Of a DNA stretch of 64,000 bases, positions 46,272 through 56,236 are shown one piece after another (the first letter of the stretch is position 1; each line of letters begins with the position of its first letter). The translations under genes were made by a program, and so were the position numbers. The DNA is taken from assembly GCA_000827495.1 (NCBI GenBank), contig KN817672.1:1-64000 (forward strand), written 5' to 3'. The stretch comes from Hypholoma sublateritium FD-334 SS-4 (taxonomy: Eukaryota > Basidiomycota > Agaricomycetes > Agaricales > Strophariaceae). The notes under the pieces are model-generated. The model searched no databases. It worked only from the letters and a program-made list of their open reading frames with translations, and was not told where the DNA came from.

Positions 46272-47126
46272 GTCGATAAGTTGGCTGAGAGGAAAGTTCG
46301 ATAATGGTTACAGTGTTGTGATAGTCGAGGCTGCGACTTGTACTTAAATGTTCCTGGGTCTATTCTATAAATAGATTTCGCCAAATTACTGCTCGGACGG
46401 AGCTCCTGCATCAGACAGCGAGCGTCCTCTATCCCGACAGTTGCGTGTTTGAGCGAAACTAAAACAATCCAGATAATTTACCACAAGGGATATGCAAGGC
46501 GGACCAGATGTGGGTCCTGAGTAGTCAGGTCATATATCAAGGGTCGGCGTCCGTCGAGGGAAGCGAAGCCAGTTGCCACCCTCCACTCCTTCCATTTGCA
46601 TGATTTTTATCTCTCTCTCGGGGGACCGGGGAAACTTGAAAGTACCAAATCCATCTTTGCAGACTGTCTGACAGCAATGCGGTGCACAGAGTACATGGTA
46701 GTATCTTTCAGAGTCTGGGTTGGCGCTTGGAGCCCGGAAAGCACAAGTCCGAGATTTTCTGCTGGCAGCGCGAAAAGGATGTGCATTGAATCAGTGTCTA
46801 TTTATGCTCCGGAGCAGTCGTCGAAAATTCCCAGGCAGGGATCTCATAGCGATGTTCGGAACGGACGTTGGGCATTCTGACACAGTGAAATCCGTCTGTT
46901 TCACACTACATTCGAGTAAGTAATAAACATATCTGTAGGAGATACAAGTCACAATGTAACTCCGTAAATTTCATTTATCCCTTCTTTTTCCATTTTATCA
47001 CGTCCCGATGAACCTTCCAGGCTTCGCTTTAGAAAGCATGGATGAATGCAGTCTAGAGATAGACTTGGCACATCCCATTTTCTATATAATCAGAGAGAGG
47101 ATATCCTGCATCCCATAGTGCTGAAG
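46272..47126. other. Divergent intergenic region between members D and E
   Basis: Likely carries both promoters: tttctatataatc at ~47080 is ~40 nt upstream of member E, and a ctataaata element lies ~100 nt upstream of member D. Open frames at 46596-46923 have no support. Confidence 0.45.
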
Positions 47127-47592
47127 ATGGCCAAGATATTCCTTGCTCTTACCACCCTGCTTGCCCTCGCTGCTCGAGTCAGCGCCTCTCCAATGGACGA
47201 TGCCCGTAGTATTGCCGTCACATACCATTGTGCGTGACTCTCTTATGTCCACTTATCACCTCTCATTCTGTCGCGTTAGGTGCAAACGGCACCGTGAGTC
47301 TCCTTTTTGAATATTGGTGATTGACTTTGACGTTGACGTATACAATGACGCCGTGCGGCCTCCGAATTTCAAGAGTACCTGTCAGTTTCATACTCCTTTC
47401 GCGAGATCGTGCATGTCTTATTTCAATTCTAGGCCCGAGCACAAAATATACCTGCTGTGGACCAATTCTGGAGGGAGTCGGCGGAACGTGCGTTCAGAGA
47501 TCTCTGATCGCGTATCCGAACAGTGCATATGACTTAGAAATTACTTTTACAGTTGCGTTAAGCTGGCCCCCGGCCAAGTTTGCGCTTTCTAA
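47127..47592 (+). CDS. Small secreted six-cysteine (knottin-like) protein, member E
   Basis: The only member on the plus strand. Exons 47127-47229, 47280-47293, 47374-47380, 47433-47487, 47553-47592; 219 nt, 72 aa, all GT-AG. Signal peptide MAKIFLALTTLLALAARVSA. Spacing C-6-C-6-CC-10-C-8-C with TCCGPILEGVGGTC in the core and VCAF at the end. Exon 3 is a 7 nt micro-exon (AGTACCT) between tttcaag and gtcagt, inferred because it alone restores the frame and completes Cys2 by the same T|GC split as its relatives. TATA at ~47083. The 3' end faces that of member F, 415 bp away. Confidence 0.78.
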
Positions 47593-48007
47593 GTCCAAGA
47601 TAGCCGACGAGGATCATCTGATTGTTACGCTGTACGAAGAGCCTTTACGTGTGTGGATTTTAAATGAAGACGTATAGCATTACGGTTACGGAAGATCTAG
47701 ATTATGGTCAAAGTTCTGTATGTCAGGAGGTGCATACCTCGCGACATTTGAGGCTGGGAGTACTAGGAGCTATATTGTCCACTCATGTAGATAATAGCAT
47801 TCCCCGAGTCATCAAGAGATAATCGCACTTGATATAAGTGTTATATCTTCTTTAAGAAATTATTTCTATAAATGGAATCGCGCTCCTTCAATGTCAGTCA
47901 GTGGTGTCATTCGGTGGCTGGATGAAAAAGCACAATCTGTCAAAACTGTATAGCTTCGTTTGTAAATTGAACCAAATGCTACATGGTAATGTCTTCCAGC
48001 TCCCTCT
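47593..48007. other. Convergent intergenic region between members E and F
   Basis: 415 bp between two 3' ends; nothing else seen. Confidence 0.5.
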
Positions 48008-48429
48008 TTAGCAGACGGTACCCTGTGGGAGGCAACTGCCAAACATCTGTCAGCCGAGCGGTAATAAATTGTCAGTCAAAATCCGTTAGTCACTTCTTGT
48101 GCGTAGGAATAAAGCCGCAGCAGTTCTTGGATAAACCTATACAGTAGTACCTTTAGATGAAAAGTTTCATGAAGCTTGCATAAAGCAATAGTTACATTGC
48201 TAAGTTGAACACTACTAGTCAGTAAATAGAAGAGTGGATCGTATCATGCGAGACTCACAGAATCACTGGTGCCTAGAAAAGAAGGAACTATAGTAAGTGC
48301 TTATATCAAGCAGCAGCCAACATAAACCTAGCACTCACACACTGAATCTAGTGGTAACAATCCTGGTACAGCAATCACAGAAGGCATAATAGCGAGGCAG
48401 AAGGTGGTGATGGCGATCTTGAATTGCAT
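48008..48429 (-). CDS. Small secreted six-cysteine (knottin-like) protein, member F
   Basis: Exons 48339-48429, 48259-48272, 48196-48199, 48094-48136, 48008-48035; 180 nt, 59 aa, all GT-AG. Signal peptide MQFKIAITTFCLAIMPSVIA. The mature part is the most compact: C-5-C-4-CC-8-C-6-C, ending in Cys. This spacing is within the classic inhibitor-cystine-knot range. The conserved GP after CC is replaced by GF. Exon 3 is only 4 nt (CAAT), inferred from frame and from the same arrangement in members G and H. If exon 3 were skipped the Cys2 codon would be lost and the frame broken. Divergence from A, B, G and H is high in loops but phases are the same. Confidence 0.68.
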
Positions 48430-50474
48430 GATAGCTGTAAGACTGTAGAGGAGTGTACTCTGGGTGTACCTATCCAAACCAATGGCTTTTTGACAGTCCT
48501 TCCAGCACCGCATTTGAGATGTTACTCTTTCGGCCAGGTCAGCTTGAGGTCAGCCAATATCCGTACTCGCGTCACAGGAAGCATTTCGAAACGCCTTGGC
48601 ATTTCACGTAGCTCTGGCCCGCGCTTCTAAAATGACCTTGGCATTTCTTGAACTCGAATTATGTATGTCAATATTCTGGAGAGTCACGAGTCCTTAGAAA
48701 TATATCGCCGACCTGCTTGCTGTATACAGGCTTCGTGCGGTAAATTTACTGGAACTCCGTTCTTCTCGTGCATTTTAGGAGCCGTGGATACTTCATTCCA
48801 CTCATGCCTGGATTATGCTCCATCGGACGGCGTCGGATCCTGCGCTTCCTGGGGAGAGTTTGAAGCACCTGAAAAAAGTCAATCGCTCCCAGCATTTATG
48901 GCGTTATATGGACTGGTACAGCTCCGCAAAGCCAGTTCCCCCGCACATGCGATAACCCATTTGATATGGCCAAAGATTGTTTTGGTTTTCAAACTTGGTA
49001 GCACTCTATGGAAATGTGATTCACGCGTTACTCTCAATTCAAATGCTACATATATAATAGTATTCGGAGAGCATCAGCTGTAGTCCGTACTATCACTTGA
49101 TGTTTGTCCGGGCAAGTGATACTCATTCGCTCAAGATGATCCGAACACGCTGGAGTCCTACGCCTCCAAATAATTTATTCTCGCCAGAACAAATGGGTCA
49201 AATCAGCGTACAAATCAATACCAGGTCTACTCAGAGAAATGAAAGACATGAATCGTGAACGACTGTCAATGGGAACTAGGCGTAGTCTCCTAAAGCAGAC
49301 AGCGATATGAAGATCTGCATGTCAGAAACTGTAAATACACTGGTTATTCTTGCAGGAAGAACAGGTAGATCATTGATATCCGTCTTGTCCGCACGAAATT
49401 CAAGCCAAATCCTTCCCACTAGCAATCGGACAATCCCGAAACTTTCTTGATGGGTCCTCTTTCTATTTTTATCTTGATCACATTTTGGTTCCGCTACCCT
49501 ACCCGGAGTTAATAAGCGCTGAGGGGTGGAAATGGCCACCAGAGGTTTATCAGGATTCCGGCATCTCCACTACCTTATATAACTTCGAGTACCCCCTTCC
49601 GAGGACTACATTTAGTATTTACGGAACTTGAATTTAGCCGGATTCAGAAGACGTTCATCACAATGATTAACATCCGGTGAGCGTAAAGTAATATGTCACA
49701 GTGTCGCGGAATTTTTGTCCGGACGCATTTGCACCAAATTTACATCGACTCAGCTCACCTGGACTATGTCGAAAACAAAGTCTTCTGTCCGCATACCCAG
49801 GTCAAGACAGCTGTTTGTCTCGCGCTGTCCGGACTCTGAGCGTGTATCTGGCTTGCTTATTTCGGAGCTCAAAATCTGCTGACGCGGAACGCTGATGAGT
49901 GGCCGAAATTGATCTTTGACACCAAAATATGTTTTCAGACCAACTAGAGCGCAGTTCAGATCATTCCGCAGGTCCATTTTCTCAATGAGAATCCAAGTGT
50001 TCATGTTTGAGAACTTCATCCTTTGAGGTTTAACGTTTAATGATCAATGCTCCGATACAGGCTTGGAACTGATTGATGAACGTACTTTCATTCTGCACAT
50101 ATCCCATCTCACGAATTAAAACAAGAATGCGATGATAGCCTAGTACGTGACCTGAGGTCCTGAAGGATCTGTTGCCGACCCGTGCGGATAGAATCTAGAG
50201 GCTTCTAATTCTCCGACGATTTTGTACGGATGCTGCGCTCTGACATGTTCATAAATAATCTGGTGCCACTAGCAAACAAGGTGATAGCGGCTAGGCTAAA
50301 CCCACCGGAGTAGGTTCCCGCTAGATAGCTTTAAGTACCTTGGCGTACAAATAAATAATCATAGTAAGAACGTTTATCCAGAACTATGTCATAATACGGA
50401 CATATCAATCATTGGAAATTAGAGAGGACTACTGGGTTGCTACTGGGCTGTTATTGAGGGCTACTTCCTAATAT
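48430..50474. other. Intergenic region
   Basis: 2 kb gap in the gene array. A 140-codon plus-strand frame at 48661-49083 has several Cys but no signal peptide or splice plan like the family; others are short. A decayed family member cannot be excluded but no CC core motif was found. Confidence 0.45.
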
Positions 50475-50926
50475 TTAGCCGCGGATACAGAGCAGCGAGG
50501 GATCGCGGCAGCTATGAGAAAAAGAATAAGTTAGATACTAACGATTCTCGCATTCTGGCGAAAATAAAACTTACAATCCGCCGAGAGTGGGACTTATTGG
50601 GCCGCAGCAATTCCAAGTAGGTGGACCTGTGAAAAGTCTGTGCTTAGAAAAGGTTCTGTAGTTATATTATTTTTATTCTTTACAGTCCTATGACACGGAA
50701 TATCAGCTGAGTATTAGACGGCTACGATAGAGCTTACGTACAAGTGCGGTATGGCCTGGTTTATAATGCAGGAGGAGGTCGTACAGTCAGTATCTTTCAA
50801 GGGATTTGCCAAAGATCGGGATGACCTACAACGTAAAACTACGGGATCCGTAGTTTGAGGACTCGGGGTGGCAATAGCCTGAGCCATAAAAATGAAGAAA
50901 GTGGTACTGATGAGTTTGAACTGCAT
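50475..50926 (-). CDS. Small secreted six-cysteine (knottin-like) protein, member G
   Basis: Exons 50830-50926, 50742-50755, 50684-50687, 50575-50626, 50475-50511; 204 nt, 67 aa, all GT-AG. Signal peptide MQFKLISTTFFIFMAQAIA, then a Pro/Thr-rich spacer like that of member B. Spacing C-5-C-5-CC-10-C-6-C with WNCCGPISPTLGG in the core. Exon 3 is 4 nt (GACT) between gtcatag and gtaaag; it gives Asp plus the first base of Cys2. Intron phases 1-0-1-2. A tatatatata element sits ~65 nt upstream on the minus strand. Confidence 0.75.
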
Positions 50927-51304
50927 GTCGGTGAAGTGCTGAATAGGAGAGCTATAGACTGAGGCTGCAGCTATTCCTCCTCTTATAGGCCTGGCTCATA
51001 TATATATAGAACATGGGGTTGACCGCCTTCGTTTGATTCACGAGCACATTTGTAAGTCATCCCGGTACGTGCAATAGATGTACACCGTAGCTATTTTGGA
51101 TGATGATGGCACGGGTTTAGATTCATTCTGGTCAGCCGCCCACGTTTCGCTGCGCTTGACAATACCTGGCAAAGCCGGATGAAATGTCTATTTGGAGTTC
51201 TTGGAATCACGGTTAATATAGAGCCACCAGGTTTGGGAATTATATAAGATGTCATGCTATGATTTGAGTTGTCGACAGCGCATTACTTAGAGTCATTTGC
51301 GTAC

Positions 51305-51513
51305 ATGAAGTTTGCGGCATGCGCCAAATTTTGTAAGTTGTTCAAGTATTGTTGTAAAATTATTTCAACGCAGGTCTAAATTTGGTAATGAATACACGAC
51401 TAACCGGATCTCCGCACGGGGCGTACGTCTGTAGTGGTATTGATTCGGGGGTTGGCCTGATTGGTGCTTGTGCCACACAGTGGGCGGCTACGGCGCTCGA
51501 GAGTATGCTATAA
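51305..51513 (+). CDS. Possible small two-exon cysteine-containing protein
   Basis: ATG at 51305, exon 1 to 51332, intron 51333-51373 (gtaagt...acgcag), exon 2 to TAA at 51511-51513; 55 aa, in frame. A tatataag at ~51241 fits a TATA box. The C-terminal part, GAYVCSGIDSGVGLIGAC, recalls the V-Y-C-T/S pattern of another class of small secreted basidiomycete proteins, but the N-terminus is not a good signal peptide, so a further upstream exon may be missing. It does not belong to the six-cysteine family. Confidence 0.35.
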
Positions 51514-51963
51514 ATACTTATACTGACAACGCGGTGGGACCAAGCCGAACCTAGCCGAACACGCCGAACTGTTGACGCTTTGCGCAATGTTGCGTGGTTA
51601 CACGGTGACCAACAAATGACTCTCCCAGGATTGTCCAGACTTCCGAGTCAAAAAAGTTCTGATTATTATTATCAGCAGCGGACCTTCGGCTTGGCTGCTC
51701 GACGCCTCAGTCTACATCATTAAATACTGAACCTGGGCTTTTGACTGAGTCAGAATGTGCGTCGTAGCATACTCAGGATCTTGCAACTTGAAGCCAACTT
51801 GAAGCTTGAAGTTCGAAGCCAAAGTTTGACCGTATAGGTGCTTATAAGCTGACTCAATGCCAATAGATACCCTCCGAACCACTTAGATATCCATTATATC
51901 ACAGTATTATAAGCTGTATCCCAATCTTCAACACGCTACGGGTCGATACAATGATCGAAAGCG

Positions 51964-52397
51964 TTATAGAGGGCATATTCCATGCTCTCCCGCAAAGCAG
52001 CTATTTGGGGCAATTAAGTACTATAGCTCCCAGAACAAAAGATGAGACCACTAGCCTTCCGAGTCCATTAACGTAAGGGCCACAACAGCGATATCCGGAG
52101 GGACCTGAAAATTGAATTAGATAACCAATGAGGCCGGCGTATGAAAGAACAAACATGTCTAAGGAAACGCATGAAAGAACGGTCAGTATGCAATACGAAG
52201 ACGCTTCAGAAGACATACGAGCCCCTCCCCTCCCGCAGGAGGATCACCTGTCGCGATCGGTTAGGTCACTCAGTGAAAGAATATTACATTGTAAAGCACG
52301 TACATTGGAAAGAAGCAACTGTGCTTGGAGTGGGGCTTCCCATTGTCTGGGAGACAAACGCCAGTGTGGTAGCAAAGATGACAAGCGAAAATTTCAT
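51964..52397 (-). CDS. Small secreted six-cysteine (knottin-like) protein, member H
   Basis: Exons 52304-52397, 52219-52247, 52155-52158, 52056-52104, 51964-52000; 213 nt, 70 aa. Signal peptide MKFSLVIFATTLAFVSQTMG. Spacing C-10-C-5-CC-9-C-7-C; the core PSGYRCCGP equals that of member B and the end SCFAGEHGICPL is also close to B, so B and H are probably the nearest relatives although ~13 kb apart. Exon 3 is again 4 nt (ACAT). The last intron starts with GC (gctagt) exactly where relatives have gtaagt, gtacgt or gtgcgt. A minus-strand tataaag lies ~70 nt upstream. Confidence 0.78.
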
Positions 52398-53128
52398 GGT
52401 TTGTTAGCGTGTATCAAAGGGAGGGGGAATTAGCTATGGAGGTAGAATCGCAATTACGCAGAGCGCTTTATATGCCCATGGATTCTATCAGAGTCACTCA
52501 TTAGCGCTCTTGATGTTTCAGCCATGTTGGGTGAGGCCTTGAGGTCCATTCATAGGATATAAATACTGTCCAATAACTTCCGCAGTGACGCCAGATTCAG
52601 CCTGAATCCAGTTGGGGTTTTGTCGACACAAGGCGCAGATATGTCCGAGAGGAAGCCCCGCTGACATACTCTGTGTGGCAGTGTGATCAGGTACTTACGC
52701 GTTTGCCCCTGCTTTGCCCTGTCGTAGGACGGGATTTCATAGGATTCCATCTGATCCGCGACAAAGTTCCACACCACGATTATTAGTGGCCGTGTTCTGG
52801 TGACAGCAGGCTAACGCTCGAACATTCATCCTCGTCTTGAGAAGATGCCCCAGATGATTATCACGCCCGTGGTCGCGACTTTTCCCTATAGGAGCCTGTA
52901 GACCAAGGCCTCCCAGGCAAAAAATAGTGTGCATTCCAGAGCATTGTCGGGAACCGCCCATTATCATGGAAATGGACACGGACCGAATGCCGACGGGTAC
53001 TACATTGCGTTAAGCGAGTCCTCTGACATTCTTGGATTTTCAAACCCGTAATGATATTGCCGGAGGTGAGCAGAGTACAACCCGAAAGAGTGAAAATAAC
53101 TACGCAGCAAATATTAATTCTCGGCCGT
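52398..53128. other. Intergenic region
   Basis: 3' flank of the hexose transporter and promoter of member H; no gene supported. Confidence 0.45.
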
Positions 53129-56100
53129 TCAAATTGATTCCTTCTCGTCAACATCAACTCGGACATCAGAATCCTTTCGCTCAAGCCCATCCGAAGCGGT
53201 TTTGTGGGAAATCAAAGCAACTTGATCATCTCCGTCAAAGATCCTGATTGATATATCAGCCTATCCGTGCCAACCATAATACGATAACATAGAAAACATA
53301 CGCCGCGGTTTCTTCAAGGGTACGCTATATCAAAGGGGTTGAACTTAGTATCTCGCCGTTTTCAATTACAATGTATGAAAGGTCACGCACGTTCTTGGTC
53401 TCTACGAGATACCGACAGATGAATGCGAGTTCAAAGGTAAGCCAAGCAACGTAGACGAGCTATAAATAATTGTCAGAATATATTCTTGAACTCTCAGCGC
53501 ATTGGTTTTCGGCTCTTACATAGTATTTCCAGCCAATACTGGGGCAATTAATGAGTAACCTTTTTCGATATTCCGAGCCGGGAAAAACTTACTTTTGCAA
53601 CGCAATGGGGTTGACGTATCTACATTGACAAGAATTTGATTAGTAGGCCCAATAGTATGCTGATCAAACTATCTTTCTTACTGGTTGAAGATCAGAGACA
53701 AAGATATCGTGAAGTTGAATATAGTGAAGCCCTTGGACCGTAAATTGTACGGTAAAATTTCGACAGTATAGCTGTTTATTCCACGATTTAGAAAACAAAA
53801 CCAATGCTCAAGAGCTCACGGTGCACTTACGTAACGATTAAAGGAGAATATGCGAGCTGAAAACGAAAGATCAGATAAACCGACCAAGTTAGGGACGGAA
53901 CTTAATCTTACTGCGTCTATTGAGTATCAGGTGAGTGGCATTCAGTAACTTTTATGCAACAATATTGGTCAGTCCTCACAGAAAGTTGAAAATATGACTA
54001 TTTCGTGCAATATTCTGTTAGTATTTCCCCCCAAACATCAGACCAGTGATAACTCACAAATCATGGCAATGAAAGCATGCCCAGCAGCCGCATGTCCGGT
54101 CTTGGAGTATACGGCAAAGCAGATAGTTTCAAACACCCAGGTTACAAGCATACCTAGTGGTGTTTGAAAAACCCATTAGACGTATGTAACGCGTGAAAGG
54201 GGGAGCGTAAATAGTTTGTACCTGCTGTAGCAGCTATGAATAGTTTTCTCCTTCCAATTTTGTCGCACCACATAGACGCAAAGACACATATGATGAAGTT
54301 GTATATTTGCAACACTCCATTCTATCGACGATTCTGTGTTGAGCGCAACGGCAACTTGACCTTGGAGAAGGAGACACTCACGATTAGAAGTTGAATCGTG
54401 GGATCGGTAACTGGAGGCACCAATTAATTTTACGGCCTCAGAGTACGACATTAGTCAACGCACCACCAACGGCATCAAGAACTCTGTTGAGATCTAAAGT
54501 TACACTCAGTGATGCTCGGGCAGTGACTGTACGCAAATAACTTGCAGTATGATCTGATCGAAATGTGTGAGCACTGAGTACTAAGAGATCATGCTATACC
54601 GTCATGACTTACGCCAATCCATTTCCTGACCATTGGGAAAAAAATGCAATAGCAATAATGATCCTCATACGCCTACGATTTCCTGGCGTCTTGAAAAGCG
54701 TCAGCCAGCCCACTGACGACGCAACTTCTCGATCCAGTTGAATGGCAGTCTTGACTTCCTGGAATTCATATTCCACGAGTGGATCTTTGCTGATATAGAG
54801 AGGTGAAAGTATTTCAGATAATTTCAACGCAAAAGGAAAATAAAGGAACTCACGCATTTCCTTTAGCGTGGTAATAGGCCAAGATATCCAAGGCTTCTTG
54901 CTCTCTGGGTAAGATATTAAAGTCCAAACGAGAAAGGACGATATATATTGCAATATATTTCACATACCTTCCTTTATACATAAGCCACCTTGGAGACTCC
55001 GGTACAAACCAGATGAAGATCAACTGGATGACGGAAGGGAACCCCTGAATAGCAGATGGAATTCGCCAGGACCAGCTAGTCGCGATGTGGAAAGTGCCAA
55101 ATGTCTGCGAAATTCAAGCATATGCCTTTCATCAGATCATACATAAAAGACGTCGTATGTGAGCGTAGCTTACGGTCCACGCAGCGATGAAACTTCCGAA
55201 GATCCTACAATTCCCTGTGAGCGTTTTTTTCTATGAAAATAGACTGTTCTTTTCACAAACCATAGACTGTTGTACAATGAAGTTATTTGACCTCTTTGAC
55301 CTACGTGGCGCGAGGCATTGTTATAAACCTATGAGTTGCGACGAGGAAGAGATTTACTGGGATACGCAATTTCGGAAATCAACATGGGAGCACCCGTAGC
55401 TGCGAAGTTGAGCCCGAATCCAATTAGCCATCTAAAGCATAAGTCCGTCCATTTCAGAGACCAGTTGTACAGGAAACAAAAAGCAAAATACCTGGCGCCG
55501 ATGAACATGTGAACCGATTGTGACGCAGTCTGTATTACTGTCCCAATTACCATGAGGCAGGCGCCTAAAATAATGCACGATCTTCTTCCCATAAAATCAG
55601 CTAAGTAAGGTGCGAAGGGGAGCGAACAAAGGGATCCAATGTTCTGATTGCGAATGGGCTCAGATCAGGTACTTTCTGCAGTATCTCGCACAAACCTGAA
55701 TGGCACCCAGAAGTCCAAGCTGATATGACAACACAATTCGTCAGGAGGGTATGTAAATGGGTGTATTGTCTAACGTACAGCACCGCCACTCGGATGATTG
55801 AATGCTGTCTGCCATTGAGGGAGAGATTGCAGACCATCTGAAATCGGATGGTTCATCTGCCAGAGTTCCGCAGTAGAAACATCGACCATCACTTACTAAC
55901 CATGCTTCCTGAGAGCAGACTGATCATTGGCATATGGCAGCAAACATACACAAATCGATTGCGTACCATCGTATCCGTTGGTGGAGGATGTGACGAGTCT
56001 ATTCAGATTAAGCTCGTGATTAGGCCCTAGAAATAGAGGAACAAGCTATAAGCTACGCACAAAATCACAATCCAAAAATTCAGCAAAATCAGTCCTGGAC

Positions 56101-56236
56101 GCGAACACCTGTAATCAGTTTCACATATAAAGAGACGTCATATTCACCTACGAGTATTCTTGTACCATGGTCGATGGTCGAGAAGATGCTCATAGCTTCG
56201 CACTTCGCCAGCGGACACAGCTGCAGGACCGCCCAT
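53129..56236 (-). CDS. Sugar porter (MFS, fungal STP/hexose transporter type)
   Basis: Proton-coupled uptake of hexose or related sugar across the plasma membrane. Starts with ATG at 56236 (MGGPAAVSAGEVRSYEHLL) and ends FDGDDQVALIS...KESI, TGA at 53129. More than 20 small exons; motifs in order: TSSTNGYDG...SMVNGLQSLPQW, SLPFAPYLADFMGRR, IGFGLNFAATGAPMLISEIA, SQRGQITSLYNSLW, SWSWRIPSAIQGFPS, WFVPESPRWLMYKGR, DREVASSVGW, FFSQWSGNGLA, DKIGRRKLF, YTVEILPYNLRSKGF and RYLVETKNRTLEETAA. These are all expected for the family. A 5 nt exon (53912-53916, ACGCA) is needed to join the segment before FY to ALAYSPLIV. The junction after SGNGLA (about 54470-54610) could not be resolved cleanly, so one small exon there is uncertain. 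Confidence 0.87.
53912..53916 (-). other. 5 nt micro-exon in the sugar porter gene
   Basis: Flanked by caatag and gtaaga on the minus strand. Together with its neighbours it restores F-Y-A-L-A-Y-S-P-L-I-V, the length and pattern of the conserved FYDIAYTPLIV segment of STP transporters. Without it the exons are out of frame. Confidence 0.6.

Noticed and set aside
48661..49083. 140-codon cysteine-containing plus-strand frame
   Set aside because: Cysteines are not in the family pattern, no signal peptide, and stops in possible extensions.
37184..52397. Identification of the small cysteine-rich genes as hydrophobins
   Set aside because: Hydrophobins have eight cysteines with two CC pairs and longer hydrophobic loops; these have six cysteines and one CC pair.
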